A stretch of 57,812 nucleotides of DNA from SIG459 sp045631645 (GTDB taxonomy: Bacteria; Bacillota; Clostridia; Oscillospirales; Oscillospiraceae), in NCBI GenBank assembly GCA_045631645.1, contig JAZQVC010000044.1:1-57812 (forward strand), given 5' to 3'. Every line of letters begins with the position of its first letter. Within the stretch, counting starts at the first letter, position 1. The notes under the pieces are model-generated. The model ran no database searches, had not been told where the DNA came from, and worked only from the letters and a program-made list of their open reading frames with translations. Shown in pieces: positions 18,755 through 26,776 of this stretch. The translations under genes were made by a program, and so were the position numbers.

Positions 18755-19813
18755 TTAAAGTCCTTTGCTTACAAATTCTTTGAGCTCCGCTTCTGTCATG
18801 GGAGCTATTTCGCAGCGCCCGATTTCGCGGGGCACTATTATATTCACCTTGCTGCCTCTGCGCTTTTTATCAGAGAGCATAAGGGGCATAAGAGCGTCAA
18901 TATCGTTTTTGCATTCTGTGGGAAGTCCCAAAGCTGCAAGAGTGGAAACTATTTCCTCGGCGCATTCTTTGCTGCAATAATCCGCTGCAGCTGCCGCGCG
19001 GGCAATCACCGCAATGCCTATTGCAACGCTCTCTCCGTGGCTCAGTGCGTAAGCGCTGCATTTTTCAACAGCGTGACCCACGGTATGTCCCAGATTCAGC
19101 ATCTGTCTTAGGCCTGTGTCAAACTCATCGGCGCAGACATAATCTCTTTTCATTGCCACGCTTGCGCCGACAACATATTCTCTGTCAAAATCCAGACCCT
19201 TTTCGCAAAGATGTTCAAAAAGCTCTCTGCTTTCCAGTATGCCGTATTTCAGCACCTCGGCGCAGCCATTGCGCAAAATATCCTTTGGGAGAGTATTGAG
19301 TGTGTCGGTATCGCAAAGCACAGCATCGGGCTGGCAGAATACCCCTGCAAGGTTTTTGCCTTCAGGCAGGTCTATGGCAGTTTTGCCTCCCACGGAGGAA
19401 TCCACCATAGCCAGAAGGCTTGTTGGAAGCTGGATAAATTTCACGCCGCGAAGATAGGTGGCGGCTGCAAAAGCGGCTATATCTCCCACCATTCCTCCAC
19501 CAAGGGCAATGACCACATCGCTGCGGCTGAGTCCCTTTTCGGCAAGGAAGGACAATAGGGCAAGATAGTTGAGTCCGTTTTTGCTCTCCTCACCGTGGGG
19601 CAGCACATATTTGCTCACTTGAAAGCCCGCTTTTTCCAGAGGAGCAACAGTTTTTTCGTTCCAGAGAGCATCCACATTGTCATCTGTGATAACCGCTGCC
19701 TTTTCTCCCAAAGTAGCAAGGGCGCGGGCATGCTCACCCAGTTCGGAAAGAAGACCTGAGCCTATGCAAACATTATATTTTTTGCTTGGAGCGGAAATCT
19801 CCAGAATTTTCAT
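18755..19813 (-). CDS. aroB: 3-dehydroquinate synthase
   Basis: 352 residues. This NAD- and metal-dependent enzyme cyclises DAHP to 3-dehydroquinate. Visible motifs are GEESKNGLNY, ALGGGMVGDIAAFAAATYLRG (NAD-binding), QLPTSLLAMVDSSVGGKTAI, GKNLAGVFCQP, LKYGIL with the metal-binding Glu before it, and LNLGHTVGHAVE with metal-binding His. Full length, no missing segment. It lies 14 nt downstream of the DAHP synthase gene and directly before aroA. Confidence 0.95.
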   Translation of the reverse strand: MKILEISAPSKKYNVCIGSGLLSELGEHARALATLGEKAAVITDDNVDALWNEKTVAPLEKAGFQVSKYVLPHGEESKNGLNYLALLSFLAEKGLSRSDVVIALGGGMVGDIAAFAAATYLRGVKFIQLPTSLLAMVDSSVGGKTAIDLPEGKNLAGVFCQPDAVLCDTDTLNTLPKDILRNGCAEVLKYGILESRELFEHLCEKGLDFDREYVVGASVAMKRDYVCADEFDTGLRQMLNLGHTVGHAVEKCSAYALSHGESVAIGIAVIARAAAAADYCSKECAEEIVSTLAALGLPTECKNDIDALMPLMLSDKKRRGSKVNIIVPREIGRCEIAPMTEAELKEFVSKGL

Positions 19814-19827
19814 CTCAATTCTTCCCT

Positions 19828-20838
19828 TTAATTTCCTTTGACGATTTCTCTAATCTTCAGCATTTTATCTGCAAGGCGGGTAAACTCTTCCCCTGTCAGC
19901 GCCTGGGCACCGTCGCAAAGGGCGCAGAAGGGATTATTATGAACTTCAAGCATTATGCCGTCAGCTCCCGCTGCAACAGCCGCAAGAGCCATGGAGGGCA
20001 CAAGGGCGGCATTTCCCGTTGCATGGCTGGGGTCAACCACAACAGGCAGATGGCTCATTCGCTGCAGCACGGGCACAGCGGAGAGATCCAGAGTGTTTCT
20101 CGTTGCCGTCTCATAAGTGCGTATGCCTCGCTCGCAGAGGATTATATTCTCGTTTCCTCCCGCCATCACATACTCGGCGCTCATAAGAAGCTCCTTGATG
20201 GTGCCGGCAATACCGCGCTTAAGGAGCACGATCTTCTTGCTAAGGCCAAGTTCTTTCAAAAGCTCATAATTCTGAACATTTCTGGCTCCCACCTGAATGA
20301 TGTCCACATCCTCAAAAAGAGGCAGATGCTCAATATTCATTATCTCGCTGACAACAGGCAGACCCGTTGCCTTTTTTGCTTCCTTGAGAAGCTCCAGCCC
20401 CTCGCTTTTGAGCCCCTGAAAATCATAGGGAGAGGTGCGGGGCTTGAAAGCGCCGCCTCGAAGCACATTGGCTCCCGCGCTCTTAACGCAGGAAGCGATG
20501 TCCAATATCTGCTCGCGGCTTTCCACGGAGCAGGGACCTGCGATAATGCAGAAATTGCCGCCTCCGATTTTTGCGTTCTTTCCAATTTCCATGCTGCTGT
20601 CAGCGCTATGGGAGAGGCGGTTCACCTTTTTGAAAGGCTCGCTGATGCGATGGACGGAGCGAACTGCAGGAAAGCGCCCCAAAAGATCTGCATCAAGGGC
20701 AGAGCTATCGCCCACAAGGCCAAGGACGGTATGTTCCTCACCCTCGGACACATGCACGGTCAGTCCGCGCGCCTCTAGCCAGGCAATAAGAGCATCCCGC
20801 TCTGTCTTGTCTGCATTTTTATTCAAAACTGCTATCAT
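19828..20838 (-). CDS. aroF: 3-deoxy-7-phosphoheptulonate (DAHP) synthase, type I beta-like
   Basis: 336 residues. The N-terminal 70 residues form a small ferredoxin-like domain (MIAVLNKNADKTERDALIAW) of the kind that mediates feedback control in type I beta enzymes. The catalytic barrel holds CIIAGPCSVES, GANVLRGGAFKPRTSPYDFQG, VLLKRG, ICERGIRTYE, VVDPSHATG and MLEVHNNP. It condenses phosphoenolpyruvate with erythrose-4-phosphate and is the committed step. It is first in the operon, behind a consensus promoter and a leader hairpin. The ribosome site GGGAGAG is 7 nt from the ATG. Confidence 0.95.
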   Translation of the reverse strand: MIAVLNKNADKTERDALIAWLEARGLTVHVSEGEEHTVLGLVGDSSALDADLLGRFPAVRSVHRISEPFKKVNRLSHSADSSMEIGKNAKIGGGNFCIIAGPCSVESREQILDIASCVKSAGANVLRGGAFKPRTSPYDFQGLKSEGLELLKEAKKATGLPVVSEIMNIEHLPLFEDVDIIQVGARNVQNYELLKELGLSKKIVLLKRGIAGTIKELLMSAEYVMAGGNENIILCERGIRTYETATRNTLDLSAVPVLQRMSHLPVVVDPSHATGNAALVPSMALAAVAAGADGIMLEVHNNPFCALCDGAQALTGEEFTRLADKMLKIREIVKGN

Positions 20839-20897
20839 AGCTCATCTCTCCCAAAAACCAAAAACCGCACGGGCTTTTCCGCCCTGTGCGGCATCAT
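20835..20897 (-). other. Possible 20-codon upstream reading frame in the aroF leader
   Basis: An ATGATG at 20892-20897 opens a frame that runs through the leader hairpin and its T-tract (reading RFLVFG there) and stops with a TGA overlapping the aroF ATG (ATGA). It has no clear ribosome site, and the Phe/Leu/Val codons simply reflect the T-rich tract. It could be chance; it is listed because of the exact stop-start overlap. Confidence 0.25.
20853..20891 (-). promoter_or_regulatory. Terminator-like attenuator hairpin in the aroF leader
   Basis: The stem CCGCAC(A)GGGC pairs with GCCCGTGCGG around a six-base loop (20865-20891) and is followed on the minus strand by TTTTTGGTTTTT, then directly by the aroF ribosome site. 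A terminator between promoter and first gene is the usual layout of transcription attenuation. What would control it is not evident. No T-box specifier or known aptamer was recognised. Confidence 0.6.
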
Positions 20898-20933
20898 AAA
20901 ATCTGCCCGTTATACGGCTGAAAAATCGGGAAA

Positions 20934-20962
20934 ATTATAGCACTTTAAAGCGTCTTTGTCAA
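20934..20962 (-). promoter_or_regulatory. Consensus sigma-A promoter of the aro operon
   Basis: On the minus strand TTGACA (20957-20962) and TATAAT (20934-20939) are separated by exactly 17 nt. The predicted start near 20927 gives a leader of about 90 nt. Confidence 0.88.
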
Positions 20963-21164
20963 ACCAATCCGAAACGTAGCCATCCCTATTCCGCGCTCCT
21001 TCCGCCCTCTCCTCCCCACTTGTATCATACATTTGTGATAATCTGAACATTTATTGGTACAAATGTCGGGATTTTGTCTGTTTTATGCAGTTTTTATTCC
21101 ATTTTAACAAAAATCAGGTGTAAATTTTTTGCATTTTTACGCCGTCATTTTACACAAAGGGTAA

Positions 21165-21193
21165 TTGACATCCCAGGGTGTTTTATGTATAAT
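21165..21193 (+). promoter_or_regulatory. Consensus sigma-A promoter of the structured RNA
   Basis: TTGACA (21165-21170) and TATAAT (21188-21193) with exactly 17 nt between them predict a start near 21200. No ribosome site and start codon follow in the next 350 nt that would make a plausible gene. The 200 nt between this and the aro promoter are AT-rich and hold nothing I recognise. Confidence 0.88.
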
Positions 21194-21200
21194 TTACTCA

Positions 21201-21575
21201 AGAAAAGGATACGAAGTCCGAGAGGACTTTTAAGATAAATGGTAAGAAGGCCATCACTTGAAAGGAGTGAGTCCGGTGACCTGACTCAGAGAGCCCCGAT
21301 GTTTCTTCGGAGGCTCGCGTAGGCCAAAGGAAGAGGTTAGTAATCTTATCAAATTATCCCTTTTATGCATCCGGAAATTTGAATAGCTGTTCACCGTGAC
21401 CTTATGATGAAAGAGATCTGACCGAGAGTGGTGCGGATAAACGGTCTGGTTGTTGGGCGGAAATTGCAGTTGAAGGATGTAAATTCAATTCGGGAGGTTT
21501 TCCCAGGTGAGTGAACCCAAAGCAGCAGGATAGACCCTTGTTTCCGTTGTGGAACAAGGGTCTATCTGTTTTAAA
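21201..21575 (+). ncRNA. Highly structured noncoding RNA, class not established (raiA-motif RNA is one candidate)
   Basis: The transcript would be about 370 nt, bounded by a perfect promoter and an intrinsic terminator. Structure seen by pairing: hairpin AAGTCC-GAGA-GGACTT (21214-21229, GNRA loop); a closing helix TAAGAT (21231-21236) with ATCTTA (21343-21348) enclosing GGCC (21249-21252) with GGCC (21322-21325); inside it hairpins 21254-21270 or 21269-21287, and 21291-21316 (GAGCC/GGCTC plus CCGA/TCGG). A second domain pairs GTTCAC (21389-21394) with GTGAAC (21511-21516) and GCTG (21386-21389) with CAGC (21523-21526). It contains hairpins 21420-21446 and 21470-21488. TTGGG (21453-21457) can pair with CCCAA (21516-21520), a possible pseudoknot. 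It is not tmRNA, RNase P RNA, 6S or SRP RNA by their signature sequences. The raiA motif is a recollection, not a match I could test. Confidence 0.72.
21530..21575 (+). terminator. Intrinsic terminator of the structured RNA
   Basis: A perfect 13-bp stem ATAGACCCTTGTT (21530-21542) with AACAAGGGTCTAT (21553-21565) is followed by CTGTTTTAAA. The T-tract is short but the stem is strong. Confidence 0.75.
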
Positions 21576-21593
21576 TGATATTTGATAAATAAG

Positions 21594-21626
21594 AAAGCGC
21601 CCCCTTCGTCAAAAGGGAGCGCTTTT
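21594..21626 (-). terminator. Terminator of the CapA-like gene
   Basis: The stem AAAGCGC...CCCTT / AAGGG...GCGCTTT, loop CGTCAA, lies 17 nt past the stop at 21643. Its arms end in A/T runs that serve the minus strand and could also back up the upstream plus-strand RNA. Confidence 0.75.
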
Positions 21627-21642
21627 AATTATAAATTGATTT

Positions 21643-22959
21643 TTATTCGCCTACAGCGTCTTCGGCCTCGGGAGTTTCTTCGCTCTCCTCGGTTTCCTCA
21701 GTCTCGGTTTCTTCAACCTCGGCTACTTCGGTTTCTTCCTCAACGGGCTCATAGGGAACAAAGCTCAGTTTTTCGATGACTCTGTTATAAGCAGCGCTGC
21801 CCTCTTCATAAATAATGGGGCAGAAGTCGTTGGTTGTTTCCTGACTGCTCAAAGCGCAGGGGATAACCTTAACATCAAAGGAAAGTTCATCGTCGGCATT
21901 GCGGCTGAGCAGCAGCTGAACGATGGCGCTGTCCTTATCGTCGGGGTTGGTGTTTGCACCGTAGCAGAAATTGCCGAGAGAATAGAACACGGGCATTCCG
22001 TCAATGTACTCCATCTTCTGGAGGGTATGCTTGCGGCTTCCTATAACTGCATCGAAGCCGGTTTCTGCAAGTTTTGCAGCAAATTCCTTTGCCCAGTTGG
22101 GAACTTCCTCGCCGTCCCAATCCCAGTGGATATAGAGCACGATAAAGTCGCAGCCTTCATCGACGCAATCCTGATAAAGGGGCTTGATGGCATCCATATA
22201 CTTGCCAACATTGCCTTTTACATTGGTATTATCCACAGTGCTGTAGCTTATAACACCAAGCTTGAGGCCGTCTCCCAGCTCTGCAATGTAGGGAGTTTTG
22301 GCATCGGTATAACCCATATTCTGGCCGTTGAGAGCCTCGATGGTATCCTTATAGCCGCCCTCTTTATAGTCCAGAGTGTAGTCGTTGGCAAGGCTTACTA
22401 TGTCAAAGCCGCCGACAGAGAGAGTCTCGGCATATCTGGGGGCTGCCTTCAGGTTGAAAAGCTTGGGCTTTGCATCGTTGGAATCGGTGAAAACACTGCG
22501 GAAGTTACCCATGGTGAAGTTATCCGCCTTAAATATCTCTGCAACATTCTTGAAGGGATATTCATAATTTTCGCCGATAACATGAAGCATATTATGATTG
22601 CCTGCAGCTCCCTGCCATTCGCGCACAGTACCAATGGTAACGCCTCCCACGAAGGAAAGAGTCCAGCTGTCCACACTCTCGGGAGTGGGTTCGGGGGTGG
22701 GTTCAGGAGTTGCCTCAGGAGTGGCTTCGGGCGTAGGCTCAGGAGTTGCCTCGCGAGTGGGTTCGGGGGTGGGGGTGGGCGTAGGAGTGGGAGTTGCGGG
22801 AGGGGTAACAGCCGCTGCCGCTTCCTCGGCGCTCACTTCATACTTGAAGTCCTCAGGCACATAACTGGGGTCATAACTGCTGCTAGAGCCCGTCTGCAGG
22901 AAATAGATGAATACTATCGCAGCGAGGCCTATAACAGCCGTCAGGATTTTTCTCTTCAT
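21643..22959 (-). CDS. CapA/PGA_cap-family-like exported protein with altered metal-site motifs
   Basis: 438 residues. It has an N-terminal membrane anchor or signal (KILTAVIGLAAIVFIYFLQ), then a Pro/Thr/Glu stalk (about 52-90, PTPTPTPTPEPT repeats), a domain of about 270 residues, and an acidic tail (EEETEVAEVEETETEE). The domain follows the CapA order: WTLSFVGGVTIG, MGNFRSVFTD, GFDIVSLANDYTLDY, IVLYIHWDWDGEE, AVIGSRKHTLQK and VFYSLGNFCYG. Typical CapA enzymes have GD, NLE, NNH, HWG-E and HPH at these places. Here they read GG, NFR, NDY, HWDWDGE and RKH. The fold is therefore likely kept but metal-dependent activity is doubtful. It has its own promoter and a GGAG site. Confidence 0.8.
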   Translation of the reverse strand: MKRKILTAVIGLAAIVFIYFLQTGSSSSYDPSYVPEDFKYEVSAEEAAAAVTPPATPTPTPTPTPEPTREATPEPTPEATPEATPEPTPEPTPESVDSWTLSFVGGVTIGTVREWQGAAGNHNMLHVIGENYEYPFKNVAEIFKADNFTMGNFRSVFTDSNDAKPKLFNLKAAPRYAETLSVGGFDIVSLANDYTLDYKEGGYKDTIEALNGQNMGYTDAKTPYIAELGDGLKLGVISYSTVDNTNVKGNVGKYMDAIKPLYQDCVDEGCDFIVLYIHWDWDGEEVPNWAKEFAAKLAETGFDAVIGSRKHTLQKMEYIDGMPVFYSLGNFCYGANTNPDDKDSAIVQLLLSRNADDELSFDVKVIPCALSSQETTNDFCPIIYEEGSAAYNRVIEKLSFVPYEPVEEETEVAEVEETETEETEESEETPEAEDAVGE

Positions 22960-23003
22960 ATAGTTTATCTCCTTTACAGGATCAGATTATTTTCCGTCTT
23001 GTT

Positions 23004-23032
23004 ATTTTATATCATCGGCATAAAAGTGTCAA
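23004..23032 (-). promoter_or_regulatory. Sigma-A promoter of the CapA-like gene
   Basis: On the minus strand TTGACA (23027-23032), 17 nt, then TAAAAT (23004-23009). The predicted leader is about 38 nt and ends in a GGAG site before ATG 22959. Confidence 0.82.
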
Positions 23033-23040
23033 TTATATAA

Positions 23041-23073
23041 ATACTCCCCGAAGCTTTCGTACTTCAGGGAGCA
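23041..23073 (-). terminator. Terminator of malQ
   Basis: Stem ATGCTCCCTGAAG / CTTCGGGGAGTAT with one mismatch lies 12 nt past the malQ stop. The following T-tract (TTATATAATT) is interrupted and merges with the next promoter. Confidence 0.65.
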
Positions 23074-23084
23074 TTTATATTTGC

Positions 23085-24587
23085 TTATAATGTTTTTACA
23101 TCCTCGCCGCAACGTCCGTAGAGCTTGCTGAGGCGTCCGATTTTTTCCGTGAGAGCGGGAGTGATTGCGTCAGCACTCATTCTCCAGCACCAGTTTCCGG
23201 AGGGAAGACCGGGGGTATTCATTCTTGCGCTGTCATCCAGACCCAGATAGTCCTGCATCTGAGCAACGAAGAGGTCTGCAACAGATGCCATACCGCTGCG
23301 GAGAATAGCTTCGCAAAGATCATCGCCCTCGCCTATGCCCAGATATTCGCGGGCGAAGGCAAGAGTGGGCTCTTCTGCAGTCTTCTCCCATCCCTTAAGG
23401 GTGGAGTTATCGTGGGTTCCCGCATAGCACACGCAGTTATGAGGATATTTATAGGGCAGATAGTCGCTGGGCTCATGGGGAGCAAAAGCGAACTCCAGAA
23501 CCTTCATTCCGGGGAATTCACTGTCGCGGAGAAGCTCTCTAACACCATCGGTAAGGTAGCCCAAATCCTCGGCAATAAACATAAGTTCGGGGAAGCGCTC
23601 TTTGAGGGCGCCTATGAACTTCATGCCGGGACCTTTGACCCATTTGCCGTTTTTAGCGGTGGTCTCACCGTAGGGTACAGCCCAGTAGGCTTCAAAACCA
23701 CGGAAATGGTCAATGCGGATGACATCATAGAGCTTGCCTGCGCCCTGCACACGACGCATCCACCACTCATAGCCGTTTTCAGCCATGGCATCCCAGCGGT
23801 AGAGGGGATTGCCCCAAAGCTGTCCGTCCTCGCTGAAATAATCAGGGGGAACGCCGGAAACATCCTTGGGCAAGTTCTTCTCATCCAGCAGGAAGCTGAG
23901 AGGCTCGGCCCAAACATCGGCAGAGTCCATAGCTACATAGATGGGCATATCTCCGATAACACCCAGACCCTTGCTGTGGATATAACTTCTGAGAGCCTTC
24001 CACTGGCGGTAGAAAAGGAACTGAATATAGGTGAAAAGCTCCACATCCTCACGGAGGAGGCTACGGTATTTCTCAATGGCTTCTGCTTTGTGGAGGCGGA
24101 TATCCTCATCCGCCCACTGAGTCCAGCCTGCCATGCCGAAATGGCGCTTACATGCCATAAAAAGGGCATAATCGGGAAGCCAGCCTTTGTTTTCCTCAAC
24201 AAATTCCGCAACAGCCTCAGCATCACGCTCCCAGCCGTTTTCTTTGGCAATAGCGAGAAGCTTGAAGCGGTTTTCATAAACCTTGCCGTAATCCACCTTG
24301 CCGGCATCATCGCCCCAGTTTATGCCGTCCAGCTCTTCCTTTTCAAGAAGAGCATCCTCAACGAGCATGTCAAGATCGATGAAATAAGGATTGCCCGCGT
24401 AGGAAGAAAAACTCTGATAAGGGGAATCGCCCATGCTTGTGGGTCCCAAAGGCAAAACCTGCCACCAGCTCTGACCTGCTTCAGCCAGAAAATCCGCAAA
24501 GTCATAGGCCGCCTTGCCCAAGGTGCCTATTCCGTGAGCAGAAGGCAAGGATGATATCGGCATAAGAATGCCGCTGCTTCTTTTCAT
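23085..24587 (-). CDS. malQ: 4-alpha-glucanotransferase (GH77)
   Basis: 500 residues, normal for the bacterial amylomaltase group. This cytoplasmic enzyme transfers maltosyl and longer glucan units in maltodextrin or glycogen use. Motifs: RSSGILMPISSLPSAHGIG at the start, QSWWQVLPLGPTS, SPYQSFSSYAGNPYFID, IRIDHFRGFEAYWAVP (nucleophile Asp), MFIAEDLG (acid/base Glu) and AGTHDNSTLKGW (third carboxylate). All three catalytic residues are present. It is transcribed alone from its own promoter. No glycogen or maltose genes adjoin it in this window. The ribosome site is AAAGGA. Confidence 0.95.
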   Translation of the reverse strand: MKRSSGILMPISSLPSAHGIGTLGKAAYDFADFLAEAGQSWWQVLPLGPTSMGDSPYQSFSSYAGNPYFIDLDMLVEDALLEKEELDGINWGDDAGKVDYGKVYENRFKLLAIAKENGWERDAEAVAEFVEENKGWLPDYALFMACKRHFGMAGWTQWADEDIRLHKAEAIEKYRSLLREDVELFTYIQFLFYRQWKALRSYIHSKGLGVIGDMPIYVAMDSADVWAEPLSFLLDEKNLPKDVSGVPPDYFSEDGQLWGNPLYRWDAMAENGYEWWMRRVQGAGKLYDVIRIDHFRGFEAYWAVPYGETTAKNGKWVKGPGMKFIGALKERFPELMFIAEDLGYLTDGVRELLRDSEFPGMKVLEFAFAPHEPSDYLPYKYPHNCVCYAGTHDNSTLKGWEKTAEEPTLAFAREYLGIGEGDDLCEAILRSGMASVADLFVAQMQDYLGLDDSARMNTPGLPSGNWCWRMSADAITPALTEKIGRLSKLYGRCGEDVKTL

Positions 24588-24632
24588 AGTCGTCTTTTCC
24601 TTTCCATAAAATTACATATATCAGCTACGCTT

Positions 24633-24661
24633 AATATATCCGTCTTTTTCTTTTCCGTCAA
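24633..24661 (-). promoter_or_regulatory. Sigma-A promoter of malQ
   Basis: On the minus strand TTGACG (24656-24661), 17 nt, TATATT (24633-24638), about 45 nt before the malQ ATG. It is divergent from the Na/Pi transporter promoter. The 325-nt gap 24588-24912 holds these two promoters and no gene. Confidence 0.8.
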
Positions 24662-24810
24662 TCCCATTGGAAGCAAAAAGCATGGAATACTCCCTGCGCG
24701 TTTCCCCGCAATTTGCAATCGGTTTTGTCTGCATTCACTAAAGATTTTGTTAAGTTATTTTTCTTGTCAAAAATCCCTTTCATATTTTCAGAAAATTAGC
24801 AAAGAAACTC

Positions 24811-24839
24811 TTGTCAGATTTTCATCGTTATAATATAAT
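24811..24839 (+). promoter_or_regulatory. Sigma-A promoter of the Na/Pi cotransporter gene
   Basis: TTGTCA (24811-24816), 17 nt, TATAAT (24834-24839). The start is predicted near 24846, leaving a leader of about 67 nt with GGAG 9 nt before the ATG. No Pho-box-like repeats were noticed. Confidence 0.8.
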
Positions 24840-24912
24840 TTTTGCGTATGCGACAATATAAAAACAAATAAATGCTAATATGCCACTAAATTTAAAAATG
24901 GAGATATAAAAA

Positions 24913-26712
24913 ATGACAACTGTATTGACAATTGTTAAGCTTCTCGGCGGTCTTGCCATGTTCCTTTACGGCATGGAGATCATGGGCGACGGTCTCAAAC
25001 AGGGTTCCGGCAACGCCCTCAAAAACTTCCTTGGTAAACTCACCGGCAATGTAGTAACCGGTCTTCTCACCGGTCTGCTGGTCACCGCCATCATCCAGAG
25101 TTCCACCGCCACCATTGTCCTCACCGTAGGTCTTATCGGCGCAGGCATTCTGAACCTCCGTCAGGGCGTCAGCATCGTTATGGGTGCCAACATCGGTACC
25201 ACCGTTACCGCATGGATCGTCACCCTTATGGACATCGAGGCAAGCGGCGGTCTGCTTTCCCTCTTCAAGCCCGACAACCTCGCTCCTATTGCCCTTATCA
25301 TCGGCATCATCCTCTTTATGTTCATCAAGGGAAAAACCTCCAAGAGCGCATCTCTCATCGCTCTCGGCTTTGGTATTCTCTTCACCGGTCTTATGCTGAT
25401 GACCGACGCTGTGGAACCCCTCAGCGAATCTCCCGCCTTTGCCAACACTCTCAGCATGTTCAGCGACATGCCTCTTCTTGGCATTTTCACCGGCCTTGTT
25501 CTCACCGTTATCGTTCAGAGTTCCTCCGCAATGGTAGGTATTCTGCAGGCTCTCTCTTCCACCGGCGCTATGGACTTCAACCTTGTTTATCCCATGATTA
25601 TGGGTATTAACCTGGGTACCTGCGTCACCACCGCCCTTGTCTGCTCCATCGGCACCAACAAGGACTCCAAGCGCACCGGTATTGTCCACATCGTGTTCAA
25701 CACCATCGGCACCATTCTCTTTATGATCGTTATGACCATCATAAAGGCTGCCGGCGGCTTCCCCAACCTCTGGACCAGCGTTGCAGACTCCGTCTCCATC
25801 GCAAGCTTCCAGACCATATTCAATCTGGCAACAGCCATTGTTCTCGTACCCTTCTCCGGTCTCCTTGTCAAGCTCAGCTGCGCCATCGTCAAGGATGACC
25901 CTGTCAAAGAGGACAAGTATCCCGAGCTGGCCGCACTGGACAGCAAGCTTATGCACTCTCCCACCGTTGCCCTCGGCGTTATCAGACGTGCCATTATCAC
26001 CATGGCAAAGGCCGCAAGAGACAATGTTGCCCTCTCTCTTAATCAGTTCAAGGGCTATGACAGCGCCAACTTCGCTGAAATTGAGGAAAATGAGAATCGT
26101 CTGGACCAGTTCGCCGACCACGCCTCCACCTTCCTTATTGAACTGAGCCACCATGTGGAAACCGAGCGCGACAGCCGCGAGATAAACCTGCTTATGCAGT
26201 GCATCCCCAATATCGAGCGCATCGGCGACTACGCCACCAACTTTGACGAGATGGCTCTCAAGATGCACGAAGGCCAGCTTAAATTCTCCGAAAGCGCAAA
26301 GCGCGAGTTTGAAATCATCGGTTCTTCCGTTCAGGAAATCCTTCGCCTTATGATTGAAGCTCTTGAGACCGACAGCGAGCGCACCGCCCGCCGCATTGAG
26401 CCTCTTGAAGAGGTTATTGACGACATGGTGCTTATGCTCCGCAGCCGCCACACCGACCGTCTCCGTCAGGGCAAGTGCAGCATTTCCTCCGGTCTGGTAT
26501 TTATGGACGCTCTCACCCATCTTGAGCGTACCGCCGACCAGTGCAGCAACATCGCTCTTCTCACCATCGGCAAGAACAACAACAAGGTTATGGATAACTA
26601 CCATAACTACATTCAGGAGCTTCACAACACCACTTCCGACACCAGCTATCTGGCAGAGCTCCGCAACCGCAAGGAGCAGTATCTTGTTCCTCTGGAGAAC
26701 ATCGTATTCTGA
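24913..26712 (+). CDS. Na+/phosphate cotransporter family protein with C-terminal PhoU-like domain
   Basis: 599 residues. The first about 330 residues form the membrane part, with two inverted QSS repeats: TAIIQSSTATIVL near 57-70 and TVIVQSSSAMVG near 198-210. Each is followed by a glycine-rich GANIGTT or GINLGTC segment. Residues about 350-560 are helical and PhoU-like (VALSLNQFKGYDSANFAEIEENENRLD and NIERIGDYATNFDEMA). This NptA/YjbB-type arrangement is known for sodium-coupled phosphate transport or export. It is a single gene with its own promoter and terminator. Codons strongly favour C endings, as in other likely well-expressed genes here. Confidence 0.92.
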   Translation: MTTVLTIVKLLGGLAMFLYGMEIMGDGLKQGSGNALKNFLGKLTGNVVTGLLTGLLVTAIIQSSTATIVLTVGLIGAGILNLRQGVSIVMGANIGTTVTAWIVTLMDIEASGGLLSLFKPDNLAPIALIIGIILFMFIKGKTSKSASLIALGFGILFTGLMLMTDAVEPLSESPAFANTLSMFSDMPLLGIFTGLVLTVIVQSSSAMVGILQALSSTGAMDFNLVYPMIMGINLGTCVTTALVCSIGTNKDSKRTGIVHIVFNTIGTILFMIVMTIIKAAGGFPNLWTSVADSVSIASFQTIFNLATAIVLVPFSGLLVKLSCAIVKDDPVKEDKYPELAALDSKLMHSPTVALGVIRRAIITMAKAARDNVALSLNQFKGYDSANFAEIEENENRLDQFADHASTFLIELSHHVETERDSREINLLMQCIPNIERIGDYATNFDEMALKMHEGQLKFSESAKREFEIIGSSVQEILRLMIEALETDSERTARRIEPLEEVIDDMVLMLRSRHTDRLRQGKCSISSGLVFMDALTHLERTADQCSNIALLTIGKNNNKVMDNYHNYIQELHNTTSDTSYLAELRNRKEQYLVPLENIVF

Positions 26713-26728
26713 TATTGTTGAAAACTTA

Positions 26729-26768
26729 AAAAGACCTGCAGTGCATTTGCACTGCAGGTCTTTTTTTT
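26729..26768. terminator. Bidirectional terminator between the Na/Pi transporter and nifJ
   Basis: A perfect long stem AAGACCTGCAGTGC / GCACTGCAGGTCTT with ATTT loop and A/T runs on both sides lies between the convergent genes ending at 26712 and 26777. Confidence 0.92.
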
Positions 26769-26776
26769 CATATTTT

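Noticed and set aside
21201..21575. Assignment of the structured RNA as a cobalamin, lysine, T-box or c-di-AMP riboswitch, or as tmRNA, RNase P RNA or 6S RNA.
   Set aside because: The core signature sequences of those classes are not present, and no gene follows on the same strand within 3 kb.
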